Positions 9,757 through 17,690 are shown, counted from the stretch's first letter. The stretch is DNA of 33,710 nt from Leucobacter sp. (GCA_031178565.1 JAPSIU010000003.1:1-33710), one strand, 5' to 3'. Made by a program: numbers and translations. Notes: generated by a model from the letters alone, not told the origin.

Positions 9757-10449
9757 ATGGCGATTTACTACCCGTTCGACCTGTCCCTCGTCTCCGAGTG
9801 GCCAGGCACCCGGCCCGCCGGCTGGGCTCCGCACTGGGGCACCGACTTCGCCGTGCCCTCCGGTACGTCCGTCCCCGCGACGGGCACCGGCACGATCGTG
9901 CGCGTTGGCGACGACGGCCTCGGCGGCTTCACCATCGACCTCGTGGACGACTCCGGCCTACTGCACCGCTTCGGTCACCTCACCTGGCGGTCCGCGCGCG
10001 TCAGCGTCGGGCAGCGCGTCGCCGCCGGCCAGGTCATCGCGCTCTCGGGGAACTCTGGGGCCTCCCTCGGCCCACACCTCCACTGGGAGCTGCGCTGGGA
10101 CCGTCTCTGGTCCTGGGGCGCATGGGTCGACCCCCGCTCGCTCAATCCCCGGCGGCTCGGCAGCTCCGCGCCGACCCCTATCAAGCAGACCGGCGACTGC
10201 GGGTGCGCACGTCGCCGCATCAGGAAAGGACAGAAGGAAATGCATCTCATCTTCCTCACCAAGGGAGCCCGCCAGGACGGGTCCCCCGCGTACGCCATCT
10301 ACGAGCCCGGCCAGCAGGGGTCGTGGGAGGAGTTCGACAACACCACCGCGAAGGGCAAATACGCCAATGCACTGGCGGCGCAGTTCGGTACGCCGATGGA
10401 GGTGAGCCTCAAGAAGTGGCTCGACCTGCAGAAGAAGTACAAGGCATGA
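9757..10449 (+). CDS. Endolysin, M23-family metallopeptidase with separate C-terminal domain
   Basis: M23 hallmarks: HWGTDFAVPSGTSVPATGTGTIVRVG, HRFGHLTW, VGQRVAAGQVIALSGNSGASLGPHLHWELR; adjacent to holin-like genes. Confidence 0.88.
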   Translation: MAIYYPFDLSLVSEWPGTRPAGWAPHWGTDFAVPSGTSVPATGTGTIVRVGDDGLGGFTIDLVDDSGLLHRFGHLTWRSARVSVGQRVAAGQVIALSGNSGASLGPHLHWELRWDRLWSWGAWVDPRSLNPRRLGSSAPTPIKQTGDCGCARRRIRKGQKEMHLIFLTKGARQDGSPAYAIYEPGQQGSWEEFDNTTAKGKYANALAAQFGTPMEVSLKKWLDLQKKYKA

Positions 10450-10835
10450 CCCCTGGCCCGATGCTCGAGATCGATTGGAGCATCGTGCTTACAGCTCTCA
10501 TCGGAGCGGCGGGCGGCGCTGTCGTCGCCCTGATCGGTGCGAGGGAGCGACGGCACGAGACTGCGAAGACGCTCCTGGCTCAGCAGGATCGCGAGCGGCG
10601 CGACCGAGCCGCGCAGCAGGAGGCCGCGACACAAACCCTCATCGACCAGATCCAGGAGGAGCGCGACGCCTACGCGCAGCAGCTCCGCGAGGAGCGAGCT
10701 GCTGGTGACGCTCGCCTGGACAAGATGTGGGCCGACAAGGCCGCTTCGCGTCAGCACGTCGCGCAGCTCCGCGCGCACATCTACCGCGGCGACCCGCCGC
10801 CCCCGCCGGAACCCCCGGTCGGCTACATCGAATAG
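10446..10835 (+). CDS. Small membrane-anchored coiled-coil phage protein (lysis cassette)
   Basis: ATGA overlap with endolysin stop at 10446; N-terminal TM (WSIVLTALIGAAGGAVVALIGA), then a highly charged helix. The track ORF start at 9744 is an out-of-frame overlap. Confidence 0.7.
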   Translation: MTPGPMLEIDWSIVLTALIGAAGGAVVALIGARERRHETAKTLLAQQDRERRDRAAQQEAATQTLIDQIQEERDAYAQQLREERAAGDARLDKMWADKAASRQHVAQLRAHIYRGDPPPPPEPPVGYIE

Positions 10836-10843
10836 GAGACATC

Positions 10844-11143
10844 TTGGAAATCCAGATCCCTGCAATCCCTGCGGGCGTGCTCACGCTGCTCAGCGTGCTC
10901 GCCCCGTACGCGATCGCGCTCATCAACCACCCGTCGTGGCCAGCAGGGTCGAAGCGGGTCGTCGCGATCGCGGTGAGCTTCGTGCTTACTGTGGTCGTGC
11001 TCGCCGGTTACTTCGTCATGACCGGCGACCTGATCCCGCAGTGGCCCGTGCTCCTGCTCCTCGGCATCGTCGTCAGCCAAGCCGCATACACCGCGCTCTG
11101 GCCGTCCGTGAAATCCATCGAAGGCCGCCACGGCGCCCACTGA
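10844..11143 (+). CDS. Putative holin
   Basis: TTG start with upstream AGGAG; 99 aa with about three hydrophobic segments; immediately downstream of endolysin. Confidence 0.7.
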   Translation: MEIQIPAIPAGVLTLLSVLAPYAIALINHPSWPAGSKRVVAIAVSFVLTVVVLAGYFVMTGDLIPQWPVLLLLGIVVSQAAYTALWPSVKSIEGRHGAH

Positions 11144-11162
11144 TATCCCCCTCGCAAGACTT

Positions 11163-11199
11163 CGCCCCCTCCTGGCTTCGGCTGGGAGGGGGCGATTTT
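11163..11199 (+). terminator. Rho-independent terminator ending the phage late operon
   Basis: CGCCCCCTCCTGGC-TTCG-GCTGGGAGGGGGCG: 14-bp stem (two wobbles) with TTCG tetraloop followed by ATTTT. Confidence 0.9.
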
Positions 11200-11206
11200 C
11201 GTGTGT

Positions 11207-11833
11207 CTACACGGTCGTCATGGCGCGGGAGATCTCCTCGCTCGCGTGCTGCACCTCGGCGACAAGCTCGGCATCCCCAGGACGCTCGGGGTCGAGCCAC
11301 TCGTCATGCATCTCGCGCGGCAGCACGAGCGGCATGCGCCCCCAGTACTCCGCGGCCTCACTCCCGGCGGGCGCGTCGCGGGTGACCATCGAGTAGGAGA
11401 CGAGCTCGCTACCGTCGTCGCGAGTCACGGTCGAGGTGACGGCCGCGATCCCGAAAATCTCCTCGCCCGGGAGAGTGAAGCGCCCCTTCTTCTCGATGTA
11501 CCATGTCGCGGGCAGGAGGGCTCGGTGCTGGAAGGGACGCTTCCATGAGCGGAGCAGGCGGTCGTCGCGCGAGTTGAACGCCGAGAACTTCACCGGCCCG
11601 GAGCCGTCGAGCCAGAGCCACCACCACGCGAGCAGCAACTCCCGCCCGCCCTCGGATGCGCGGATGATCGGGTTCAAATTCAGGGCGTTCTTCCCTGTGA
11701 TCTTCGCCCCGCCGCCGCGCTGCTGCATCCACTCATCCAGCAGCGACAGGGATCCCTGCTCACTCATCGGCTCGAGACCGCCCGGGAGAGGGATGATCTT
11801 GCCGTCGCCGCCGAGTCCATACGATGCGCACAT
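11207..11833 (-). CDS. SRAP (SOS response-associated peptidase / YedK-HMCES-like) family protein, divergent active site
   Basis: Begins MCASYG (Met-Cys2), with FSAFNSRDD, FQHRALLPATWYIEKKGRF and GRMPLVLPREMHDEWLDP blocks matching SRAP architecture from memory. Confidence 0.8.
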   Translation of the reverse strand: MCASYGLGGDGKIIPLPGGLEPMSEQGSLSLLDEWMQQRGGGAKITGKNALNLNPIIRASEGGRELLLAWWWLWLDGSGPVKFSAFNSRDDRLLRSWKRPFQHRALLPATWYIEKKGRFTLPGEEIFGIAAVTSTVTRDDGSELVSYSMVTRDAPAGSEAAEYWGRMPLVLPREMHDEWLDPERPGDAELVAEVQHASEEISRAMTTV

Positions 11834-11893
11834 GCCGACAGGCTACGCCGCCGAGCCAGTCGTCGCTAGGGCTCCAGCCTAGGCTGATGACCA

Positions 11894-12175
11894 TCAGGGC
11901 TGCTCGACAGCGCCGTTCAGAGGCCCGTTGCGCGACCGCTGAGCGGCCTTGATCGGGCCGTCACCCCAGCGCACCGAAGCGTCCGCAGCAGCTAGCGTCG
12001 TCTGGATCGAGGTCATACGCCGCTGCGCGGGGTCGACATGCCATCCCATGACGAGGAATCGCGCCTCCCCGGCGGTGTCGGTGATGCGGTGCACGATCGC
12101 TGCAGGGTGATCTTTCACGTAGCGCATGATCGCCCACGTGTCGGCGTCCAGTCGGATCGGGTCAGGATTCGGCAT
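11894..12175 (-). CDS. Small prophage protein, 93 aa, unknown function
   Basis: ATG at 12175: MPNPDPIRLDADTWAIMRYVKDHPAAIVHRITDTAGEARFLVMGWHVDPAQRRMTSIQTTLAAADASVRWG... Confidence 0.55.
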   Translation of the reverse strand: MPNPDPIRLDADTWAIMRYVKDHPAAIVHRITDTAGEARFLVMGWHVDPAQRRMTSIQTTLAAADASVRWGDGPIKAAQRSRNGPLNGAVEQP

Positions 12176-12204
12176 GCGGGCAGGATACGCCGCACTCCCG
12201 ACAA

Positions 12205-12339
12205 TCAGCCCTCGGTCTCCCAGGGCAGACGCTCCGGCAGCGCCGGCAGGATCCGCACGACACCGCACGCGGCGTCGAGGCATCGGACGGTCTCCCCTTC
12301 CCGCTCCGCGGGTCCCCCGCACCCGACACAGATCCACAC
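12205..12339 (-). CDS. Tiny zinc-ribbon-like protein, 44 aa
   Basis: GTG start 2 nt after the preceding ORF's stop; two CxxC-type pairs: VWICVGCGGPAEREGETVRCLDAACGVVRILPALPERLPWETEG. Confidence 0.45.
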   Translation of the reverse strand: MWICVGCGGPAEREGETVRCLDAACGVVRILPALPERLPWETEG

Positions 12340-12341
12340 CG

Positions 12342-12491
12342 CTACGCCTCCCGATACCAGGCAATCTTCACAGCACCCTCCGGGAGCCGCGAGAGGGCCG
12401 CACGCGTCCCGGCGTCCCAGTCTCCGACATCGTCGCTCTCGGCTCGGGAGATCGCGCCGTCGGGGAGGCGGTAGACGAGGATCGCACGCAT
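12342..12491 (-). CDS. Tiny prophage protein, 49 aa
   Basis: Translated by hand: MRAILVYRLPDGAISRAESDDVGDWDAGTRAALSRLPEGAVKIAWYREA; below the track's length cutoff but followed 2 nt later by the next ORF. Confidence 0.5.
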   Translation of the reverse strand: MRAILVYRLPDGAISRAESDDVGDWDAGTRAALSRLPEGAVKIAWYREA

Positions 12492-12509
12492 GACCGCAGC
12501 CTACCGGGA

Positions 12510-12656
12510 TGGGGCAAATCTGGGGCAGTGGGCAATCGCAGTTGGTCGTAATGCGTTGCCCCACGCGGCCCCCTAGTCTTCGACAGATCGACCCTCTCGA
12601 GCCGATCTGTCGTAGGCTGCCGTGGGGCACCGCGATCCGTCGCAGACGGTCGTAAT
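12510..12656. promoter_or_regulatory. Repeat-rich att-flanking region (candidate integrase/excisionase arm sites)
   Basis: TGGGGCA at 12510-12516, 12521-12527 and 12623-12629, with inverted copy TGCCCCA at 12557-12563; GGTCGTAAT direct repeat at 12544 and 12648; inverted repeat CGACAGATCG/CGATCTGTCG at 12581-12612. Confidence 0.5.
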
Positions 12657-12668
12657 CTGCGAGCCTCA

Positions 12669-12710
12669 TTCCGGTACCGTAGGTCGGGGGTTCGAATCCC
12701 TCCGGGGGCA
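12669..12710 (+). other. Prophage attR: 3' half of tRNA-Arg(CCG), from anticodon loop to discriminator base
   Basis: TTCCGGT (loop, anticodon CCG)-ACCGT-AGGTC-GGGGG-TTCGAAT-CCCTC-CGGGGGC-A. No upstream GCCCCCG acceptor strand or D-arm, so the tRNA is incomplete. Confidence 0.85.
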
Positions 12711-12721
12711 CTGTGACATCG

Positions 12722-12764
12722 CCCCTCAGCTTCCGCGGGATCACGCGGGACCTGAGGGGTTTTT
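12722..12764 (+). terminator. Rho-independent terminator of the (split) tRNA gene
   Basis: CCCCTCAG...CTGAGGGG followed by TTTTT; inner CCGCG/CGCGG stem. Confidence 0.85.
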
Positions 12765-12917
12765 CCATGCTTCGATGGGGTGGGCCCACATTCAGGTTTC
12801 CCAGGCGCCGGACCGCCGATCCCGATTTCGTAGGCGACCCAGAGGGCCTCCTCACCCTGTCGGGGCGGGCTGCTCGGGGCACTCGGCGAGCACACGACGA
12901 CTCGCGTCGTGCTCGGC

Positions 12918-13601
12918 CTACGTCATCCACAACCCGTACTCGACCTTGACGGAGACCTGGTGCGCGACGTACTCGCACCTGAAGGACCCGTTCGGAGGCA
13001 GCCAGGACGCGGCGTCCCCGTCGCCCTTTCGGTTGTTCGTCGGACCGTCGACCGCGAAGAGGTTGAGCGGGTCGTTGGCGAGGGCGATCCGCTCATCCCG
13101 CGTCAGCGCCTGGGCGCCCTTCTGCCAGGCGTCCGAGAGTGCGACGACGTGATCGATCTGCACCGCCTCGGAGGTGCCCTGACCGCGCACGAACTCGATG
13201 CGCTTCCCGGTGTAGGGGTCGACGAGCACCCCGGAGAGCACCTTGCACGGCCCCGAGAGCACGACCCCCGCGAGGTCGCGCTGCAGCACATCGTTGCGGG
13301 CGTCGCAGCCGTTGCGATCCGGATCCTTCCACCCGCTCCCGAACCGCTCGTCCCGGTCGTAGCCCGTCTTGGGCGCGCGTCCCTTCACGGGGATCGCGTC
13401 GAGCAGGGCGAGCGCCGTACGGGACGCGTCCGGTGCCTTCGAGGGGGCCGGAGCGGGATCCGGAGCGGACTCGGGATCCGCGCTCCCCGGCACGGGCTCG
13501 GGAGGCGCTTCCAGCACCCGCCCCGCGGCCTGCGTCCCGACGAAGACCAGAGCGATCAGCAGAGCGATCAGAATCCAGGGCTTCTTCTTCAGTTCGCTCA
13601 T
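12918..13601 (-). CDS. HNH-family endonuclease (DUF1524 / GmrSD C-terminal-like), N-terminal TM or signal anchor
   Basis: MSELKKKPWILIALLIALVFVGTQAAG leader; IDHVVALSDAWQKGAQALTRDERIALANDPLNLFAVDGPTNNRKGDGDAASWLPP is the typical core. Confidence 0.85.
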   Translation of the reverse strand: MSELKKKPWILIALLIALVFVGTQAAGRVLEAPPEPVPGSADPESAPDPAPAPSKAPDASRTALALLDAIPVKGRAPKTGYDRDERFGSGWKDPDRNGCDARNDVLQRDLAGVVLSGPCKVLSGVLVDPYTGKRIEFVRGQGTSEAVQIDHVVALSDAWQKGAQALTRDERIALANDPLNLFAVDGPTNNRKGDGDAASWLPPNGSFRCEYVAHQVSVKVEYGLWMT

Positions 13602-14542
13602 CCCGTCGCGAACCGGCGCCGGTAGGAGGTGGGTGTCGTCGAGTACCGCCGCACGAAATTCTGCCGGAAGGTGACCGCGCTCGCGAAGCCGCACGTGCGA
13701 GCGATGCGTTCGATGCTCCAGTCGGTGCCCTCGAGGAGGCGGCACGTCTCGTCGAGACGGCGCGCGAGCACCCACCGGGCCGGGCTGGTTCCCATGACCT
13801 CCCGGAACAGGCGGGAGAAATTGCGGGGGCTCATCCGCGCGTGATCCGCGAGCTCCTCCAGGGACAGTCCCAGGTCGAGATTCTCGAGCGCCCAGGTGAC
13901 GGTCTCGCCGATCGGACCGGTCGTGCGGACGGGAAGCGGACGCTCGATGAACTGCGCCTGGCCGCCCTCCCGGTGCGGGGCGACGACGAGGCTACGGGCG
14001 ATCGCCGTCGCCGCGGCCGAGCCGAGCCGCCGCCGCACCACGTGCAGGCACGCGTCGAGCCCGGATGCGGTGCCGGCCGAGGTGAGCACGTCGCCGTGAT
14101 CGACGTAGATCGCGTCGGCCTGCACGTCCACAGCCGGGTACCGCTCCTCGAGTCCGGCGGCCGCGGCCCAGTGGGTCGTCGCGGATCGCCCGTCGAGGAT
14201 CCCGCTCGCGGCCACCGGGAACACACCGAGGCAGAGCCCGATGATCTCGGCTCCCCGGGCGTGGGCGGTACGGATCAGCTCCACAGTCTCCGGCGACGGC
14301 TCGGAGAGTTCGGTGCTCCACGACGGGAAGACCAGGATCGAGGCCTCCGCGGCGGCCTCGGGCCCCGCGATGCCGCCCATCTCGATGCCGTCCGAGGATC
14401 GCACCGGCCCGCCGTCGCTGCTCCAGACGACGGTGCTCCAGTCCTCGGCGAGCCCCTGCCGACCCACCTCTCCGAAGGTGAGCAGCGGAATGGCGAGGTG
14501 GAAGGCGGTGATTCCGTCGAACGCGTGCACCGCGACTCTCAT
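13598..14542 (-). CDS. GlxA-like transcriptional regulator (DJ-1/PfpI N-domain + AraC HTH C-domain)
   Basis: N-terminal DJ-1-like GLCLGVFPVAASG; C-terminal AraC: SLEELADHARMSPRNFSRLFREVMGTSPARWVLARRLDETCRLLEGTDWSIERIARTCGFASAVTFRQNFVRRYSTTPTSYRRRF. Confidence 0.9.
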   Translation of the reverse strand: MRVAVHAFDGITAFHLAIPLLTFGEVGRQGLAEDWSTVVWSSDGGPVRSSDGIEMGGIAGPEAAAEASILVFPSWSTELSEPSPETVELIRTAHARGAEIIGLCLGVFPVAASGILDGRSATTHWAAAAGLEERYPAVDVQADAIYVDHGDVLTSAGTASGLDACLHVVRRRLGSAAATAIARSLVVAPHREGGQAQFIERPLPVRTTGPIGETVTWALENLDLGLSLEELADHARMSPRNFSRLFREVMGTSPARWVLARRLDETCRLLEGTDWSIERIARTCGFASAVTFRQNFVRRYSTTPTSYRRRFATG

Positions 14543-14664
14543 ATGTTGTCCTGAATCCATCGAAGATGTGCTGATACGCCACTCACGTTACCCCACTCGG
14601 ACCTCGCAGGATAGGAAGCGAGCCGCACCGCCCGGAGCGGCCGCATCCGCCGAAAGGAACGTCA

Positions 14665-15297
14665 ATGACCGCCCCCACCCGCGCGCTCGTCGTGATCGAT
14701 GTGCAGAACGACTACTTCGCAGGACCTCTCGAGATCCAGCACCCTCCCCGCGACGCGTCGCTCTCGAACATCACGCGCGTCATGGACGCGGCACGAGACG
14801 CCGGGATCCCCGTGCTGACCGTGCAGCACATCCTGCCCGCGGGTGCACCCGTCTTCGCCGAGGGCTCCGAGGGAGCGAGCCTGCACCCCGAGGTCGAGCG
14901 CCGCGCCGAGAGCGCGGCGAAGCACGTCACCAAGGACGTCTCGAGCGTCTTCGGCGTAGAGGGCGTGACCGAATGGCTGCGCGAGAACGGCGTCGACACG
15001 GTGACCCTCGTCGGCTACATGACGAACAACTGCGTCATCGGCACCGCAGCGGGGGCGGAGCCGCTCGGCTTCGCCGTCGAGGTGCTGTCCGACGCCACCG
15101 GCGCGATCCACCTCGCGAACGAGGCCGGGAGCGTCTCGGCGCAGCAGGTGCACGAGACCCTGCTCGCCCTGCTCCACTCCAACTGGGCCGCGGTGGCGGA
15201 CGCCGACGCCTGGATCGGCGCGCTCGCCGCGGGCGACGCTCTCCCGAAGAGCGACCTCGGCACCTCTTCGATCCAGGGTGCCGCGACGCATCAGTAG
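14665..15297 (+). CDS. Isochorismatase-family cysteine hydrolase
   Basis: VVIDVQNDYFAGPL, GIPVLTVQHI, VTLVGYMTNNCVIGTAAGAEPLGFAVEVLSDATG. Confidence 0.88.
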   Translation: MTAPTRALVVIDVQNDYFAGPLEIQHPPRDASLSNITRVMDAARDAGIPVLTVQHILPAGAPVFAEGSEGASLHPEVERRAESAAKHVTKDVSSVFGVEGVTEWLRENGVDTVTLVGYMTNNCVIGTAAGAEPLGFAVEVLSDATGAIHLANEAGSVSAQQVHETLLALLHSNWAAVADADAWIGALAAGDALPKSDLGTSSIQGAATHQ

Positions 15298-15367
15298 GCG
15301 CATCAGCAGGAATCGGTCGAAGGACGACCCCGGCGAGAAGGCGGCTCCCGAACGCTAGGCTCGAGTC

Positions 15368-16219
15368 ATGTCAGCGACGCCGCACTCCCCGCACTCAGGA
15401 TCCGCCGCACCCGCTCCGCCCGTCGCGGAGCGGGTGGCGGTCGTCTCGGGCGCGGGTTCCCCGGACGGGATCGGGTTCGCGGCCGCGGCCCGCCTCGTGC
15501 GCGCGGGATACCGGGTCGTCGTGGGAGCCACGAGCGAGCGGATCCTCGATCGTGCGGCCGAGCTCGAGGACGCGGCCGCGGGTGCCCGCAGCGAGGCCGA
15601 CCGGATCCCCTGGGCGATCCCCGTCATCGCGGATCTCACCGAGGAGTCCGGGGCCGAGCGCCTCATCGACGCGGCGGTCGAGAGCTACGGCCGCCTCGAC
15701 GTGCTCGTGAACAATGCGGGTATGACCTCGGTCTCGGATCCGCAGGAACCCGCGGCCGCCTCAGCACTCGACCGGGCCGGGTGGGAGCACGCGATCACCC
15801 GCAACCTCACCACGGCCTACCTCGTGACCCGCTGCGCACTCCCCCGGCTCACCGCGGCGGAGCACGGGCGGATCATCACGGTCTCCTCCGTCTCCGGGCC
15901 GCTGCTCGCCTACCGCGGCGACGTCGGCTACCACGCGGCGAAGGCCGGGCTCGTCGGGCTCACCCGCTCCCTCGCAGTGGATCTCGCCGCGACCGGGACG
16001 ACCGCGAACGCGGTCGCCCCCGGCTGGATCAGAACCGGCTCGGCGACCGAGCACGAGAACCGCATGGGAGACGCGACACCGATGGGCCGCTCCGGCACCC
16101 CCGACGAGGTCGCGGCCGTGATCGAGTTCCTGGCGTCGCCGGCGGCCTCCTACGTGACCGGGCAGGTGCTGGTGGTGGACGGCGGCAACGCGATCCAGGA
16201 CGAGAAGGGGATCGCGTAG
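15368..16219 (+). CDS. SDR-family oxidoreductase
   Basis: VVSGAGSPDGIGFAAA, NNAGM, YHAAKAGLVGLTRSLAVDLA, VTGQVLVVDGG. Confidence 0.9.
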   Translation: MSATPHSPHSGSAAPAPPVAERVAVVSGAGSPDGIGFAAAARLVRAGYRVVVGATSERILDRAAELEDAAAGARSEADRIPWAIPVIADLTEESGAERLIDAAVESYGRLDVLVNNAGMTSVSDPQEPAAASALDRAGWEHAITRNLTTAYLVTRCALPRLTAAEHGRIITVSSVSGPLLAYRGDVGYHAAKAGLVGLTRSLAVDLAATGTTANAVAPGWIRTGSATEHENRMGDATPMGRSGTPDEVAAVIEFLASPAASYVTGQVLVVDGGNAIQDEKGIA

Positions 16220-16235
16220 CCGCCGTCCCGCCGGA

Positions 16236-17690
16236 TCAGGCGCGCGCCGCCTCGAGGTTCGCGCGCAGCGAGCGACCGAGGCCCTCGTCCACCTGGCTCC
16301 AGTACCGGATCGCGCGCTCGCGGATCTCCTCGCTCTGCACGGCGCCGACCGCACCCGTGATCGTCGCGAGGAAGCGCTGCTTCGCGGCGGCGTCGAAGAC
16401 CTCGCGGAAGAGCGTCCCGGCCTGGCCGAAGTCGTCGTCCTCGGCGTGCAGCGTCGCGGCGGAGCGGATCAGCTCGCCGTCCGACTCCCAGGAGCCGGCG
16501 CCCGCGAGGGCCTCGTCGGCGACGGGGCCGCCCTTCGAGTTCGGCGCGTAGACCGGGGCGCTCGCCGGCTTGAAGCCGTGGCGCGCGGCGCCGTCCTGCG
16601 AGTAGTTGTGCACGGGTGCGACGGGCGCGTTCACCGGCAGCTCGTTGTAGTTCGTGCCGACCCGGTAGCGCTGGGCGTCGGGGTAGGAGAACACACGGGC
16701 CTGCAGCATCTTGTCGGGGCTGATGTCGATCCCGGGCACGGTGTTGGCCGGCGAGAACGCGGCCTGCTCGATCTGCGCGAAGAAGTTCTCGGGGTTGCGG
16801 TTCAGCGTGTGCACGCCGACCTCGATCAGCGGGTAGTCGGCGTGCGGCCACACCTTGGTGAGGTCGAAGGGGTTGAAGCGGTAGGTCTTCGCGTCCTCGT
16901 ACGGCATGACCTGCACGAAGACCTTCCAGGCCGGGAACTCGCCGCGCTCGATCGCCTCGTACAGGTCGCGCCGGTAGTAGTCGGCATCGGCGCCCGCGAT
17001 GGCCTCGGCCTCGGCGCCGCTCATCTCCTCGTTGCCCTGCAGCGCCTTGAAGTGGTACTTCACCCAGAAGCGCTCGCCGGCGGCGTTGATCCACTGGTAG
17101 GTGTGCGAGCCGAAGCCGGGCATGTGCCGCCAGGACCGGGGCAGACCGCGGTCCCCCATGAGGTAGGTCACCTGGTGGGCGGACTCGGGCGAGAGCGTCC
17201 AGAAGTCCCACTGCATGTCGGCGTCGCGCAGGCCCGATCCCGGCAGACGCTTCTGGGAGTGGATGAAATCGGGGAACTTGATGCCGTCGCGGATGAAGAA
17301 CACTGGGGTGTTGTTGCCGACGATGTCGTAGTTGCCCTCGCTGGTGTAGAACTTCACCGAGAAGCCCCGCACGTCGCGCCAGGTGTCGGGGGATCCCTGT
17401 TCGCCCGCGACCGAGGAGAAGCGCTGCACGGTCTCGGTCACGGCACCCGGCTGGAACACGGCCGCGCGAGTGTACGCGGAGACGTCGCCGGTGACGACGA
17501 ACTCGCCGAAGGCCCCTCCGCCCTTCGCGTGCACGATGCGCTCGGGGATCCGCTCGCGATTGAACTGGGCCAGCTTCTCGACCAGGTAGCGGTCGTGGAT
17601 CGCGATCGTGCCGTCGGCACCGGCGCTCAGCGAGTGTGCGTCGCTCACGACCGGGGTTCCCGTCTGGGTGGTGGTGGGAGTGTGTGACAT
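16236..17690 (-). CDS. katA: Monofunctional haem catalase
   Basis: [65 protein letters not shown]. Confidence 0.95.
   Translation of the reverse strand: MSHTPTTTQTGTPVVSDAHSLSAGADGTIAIHDRYLVEKLAQFNRERIPERIVHAKGGGAFGEFVVTGDVSAYTRAAVFQPGAVTETVQRFSSVAGEQGSPDTWRDVRGFSVKFYTSEGNYDIVGNNTPVFFIRDGIKFPDFIHSQKRLPGSGLRDADMQWDFWTLSPESAHQVTYLMGDRGLPRSWRHMPGFGSHTYQWINAAGERFWVKYHFKALQGNEEMSGAEAEAIAGADADYYRRDLYEAIERGEFPAWKVFVQVMPYEDAKTYRFNPFDLTKVWPHADYPLIEVGVHTLNRNPENFFAQIEQAAFSPANTVPGIDISPDKMLQARVFSYPDAQRYRVGTNYNELPVNAPVAPVHNYSQDGAARHGFKPASAPVYAPNSKGGPVADEALAGAGSWESDGELIRSAATLHAEDDDFGQAGTLFREVFDAAAKQRFLATITGAVGAVQSEEIRERAIRYWSQVDEGLGRSLRANLEAARA

Noticed and set aside
9744-10835. 363-aa plus-strand ORF starting at 9744
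   Set aside because: The first ~234 residues are an out-of-frame reading of the M23 endolysin; the true start is ATG 10446.
12640-12710. Complete functional tRNA gene
   Set aside because: The 3' half folds properly but the upstream sequence lacks the acceptor 5' strand, D-arm and matching anticodon stem, so it is an att remnant.
12669-12710. tmRNA (ssrA) 3' end
   Set aside because: The acceptor strand CGGGGGC does not match the usual tmRNA GGGGCTG 5' end, and an anticodon loop with CCG is present.
12892-12912. 7-bp hairpin (CACGACG-ACTCG-CGTCGTG) after the HNH gene as a terminator
   Set aside because: Short stem and no U-tract on either strand; not strong enough to call.
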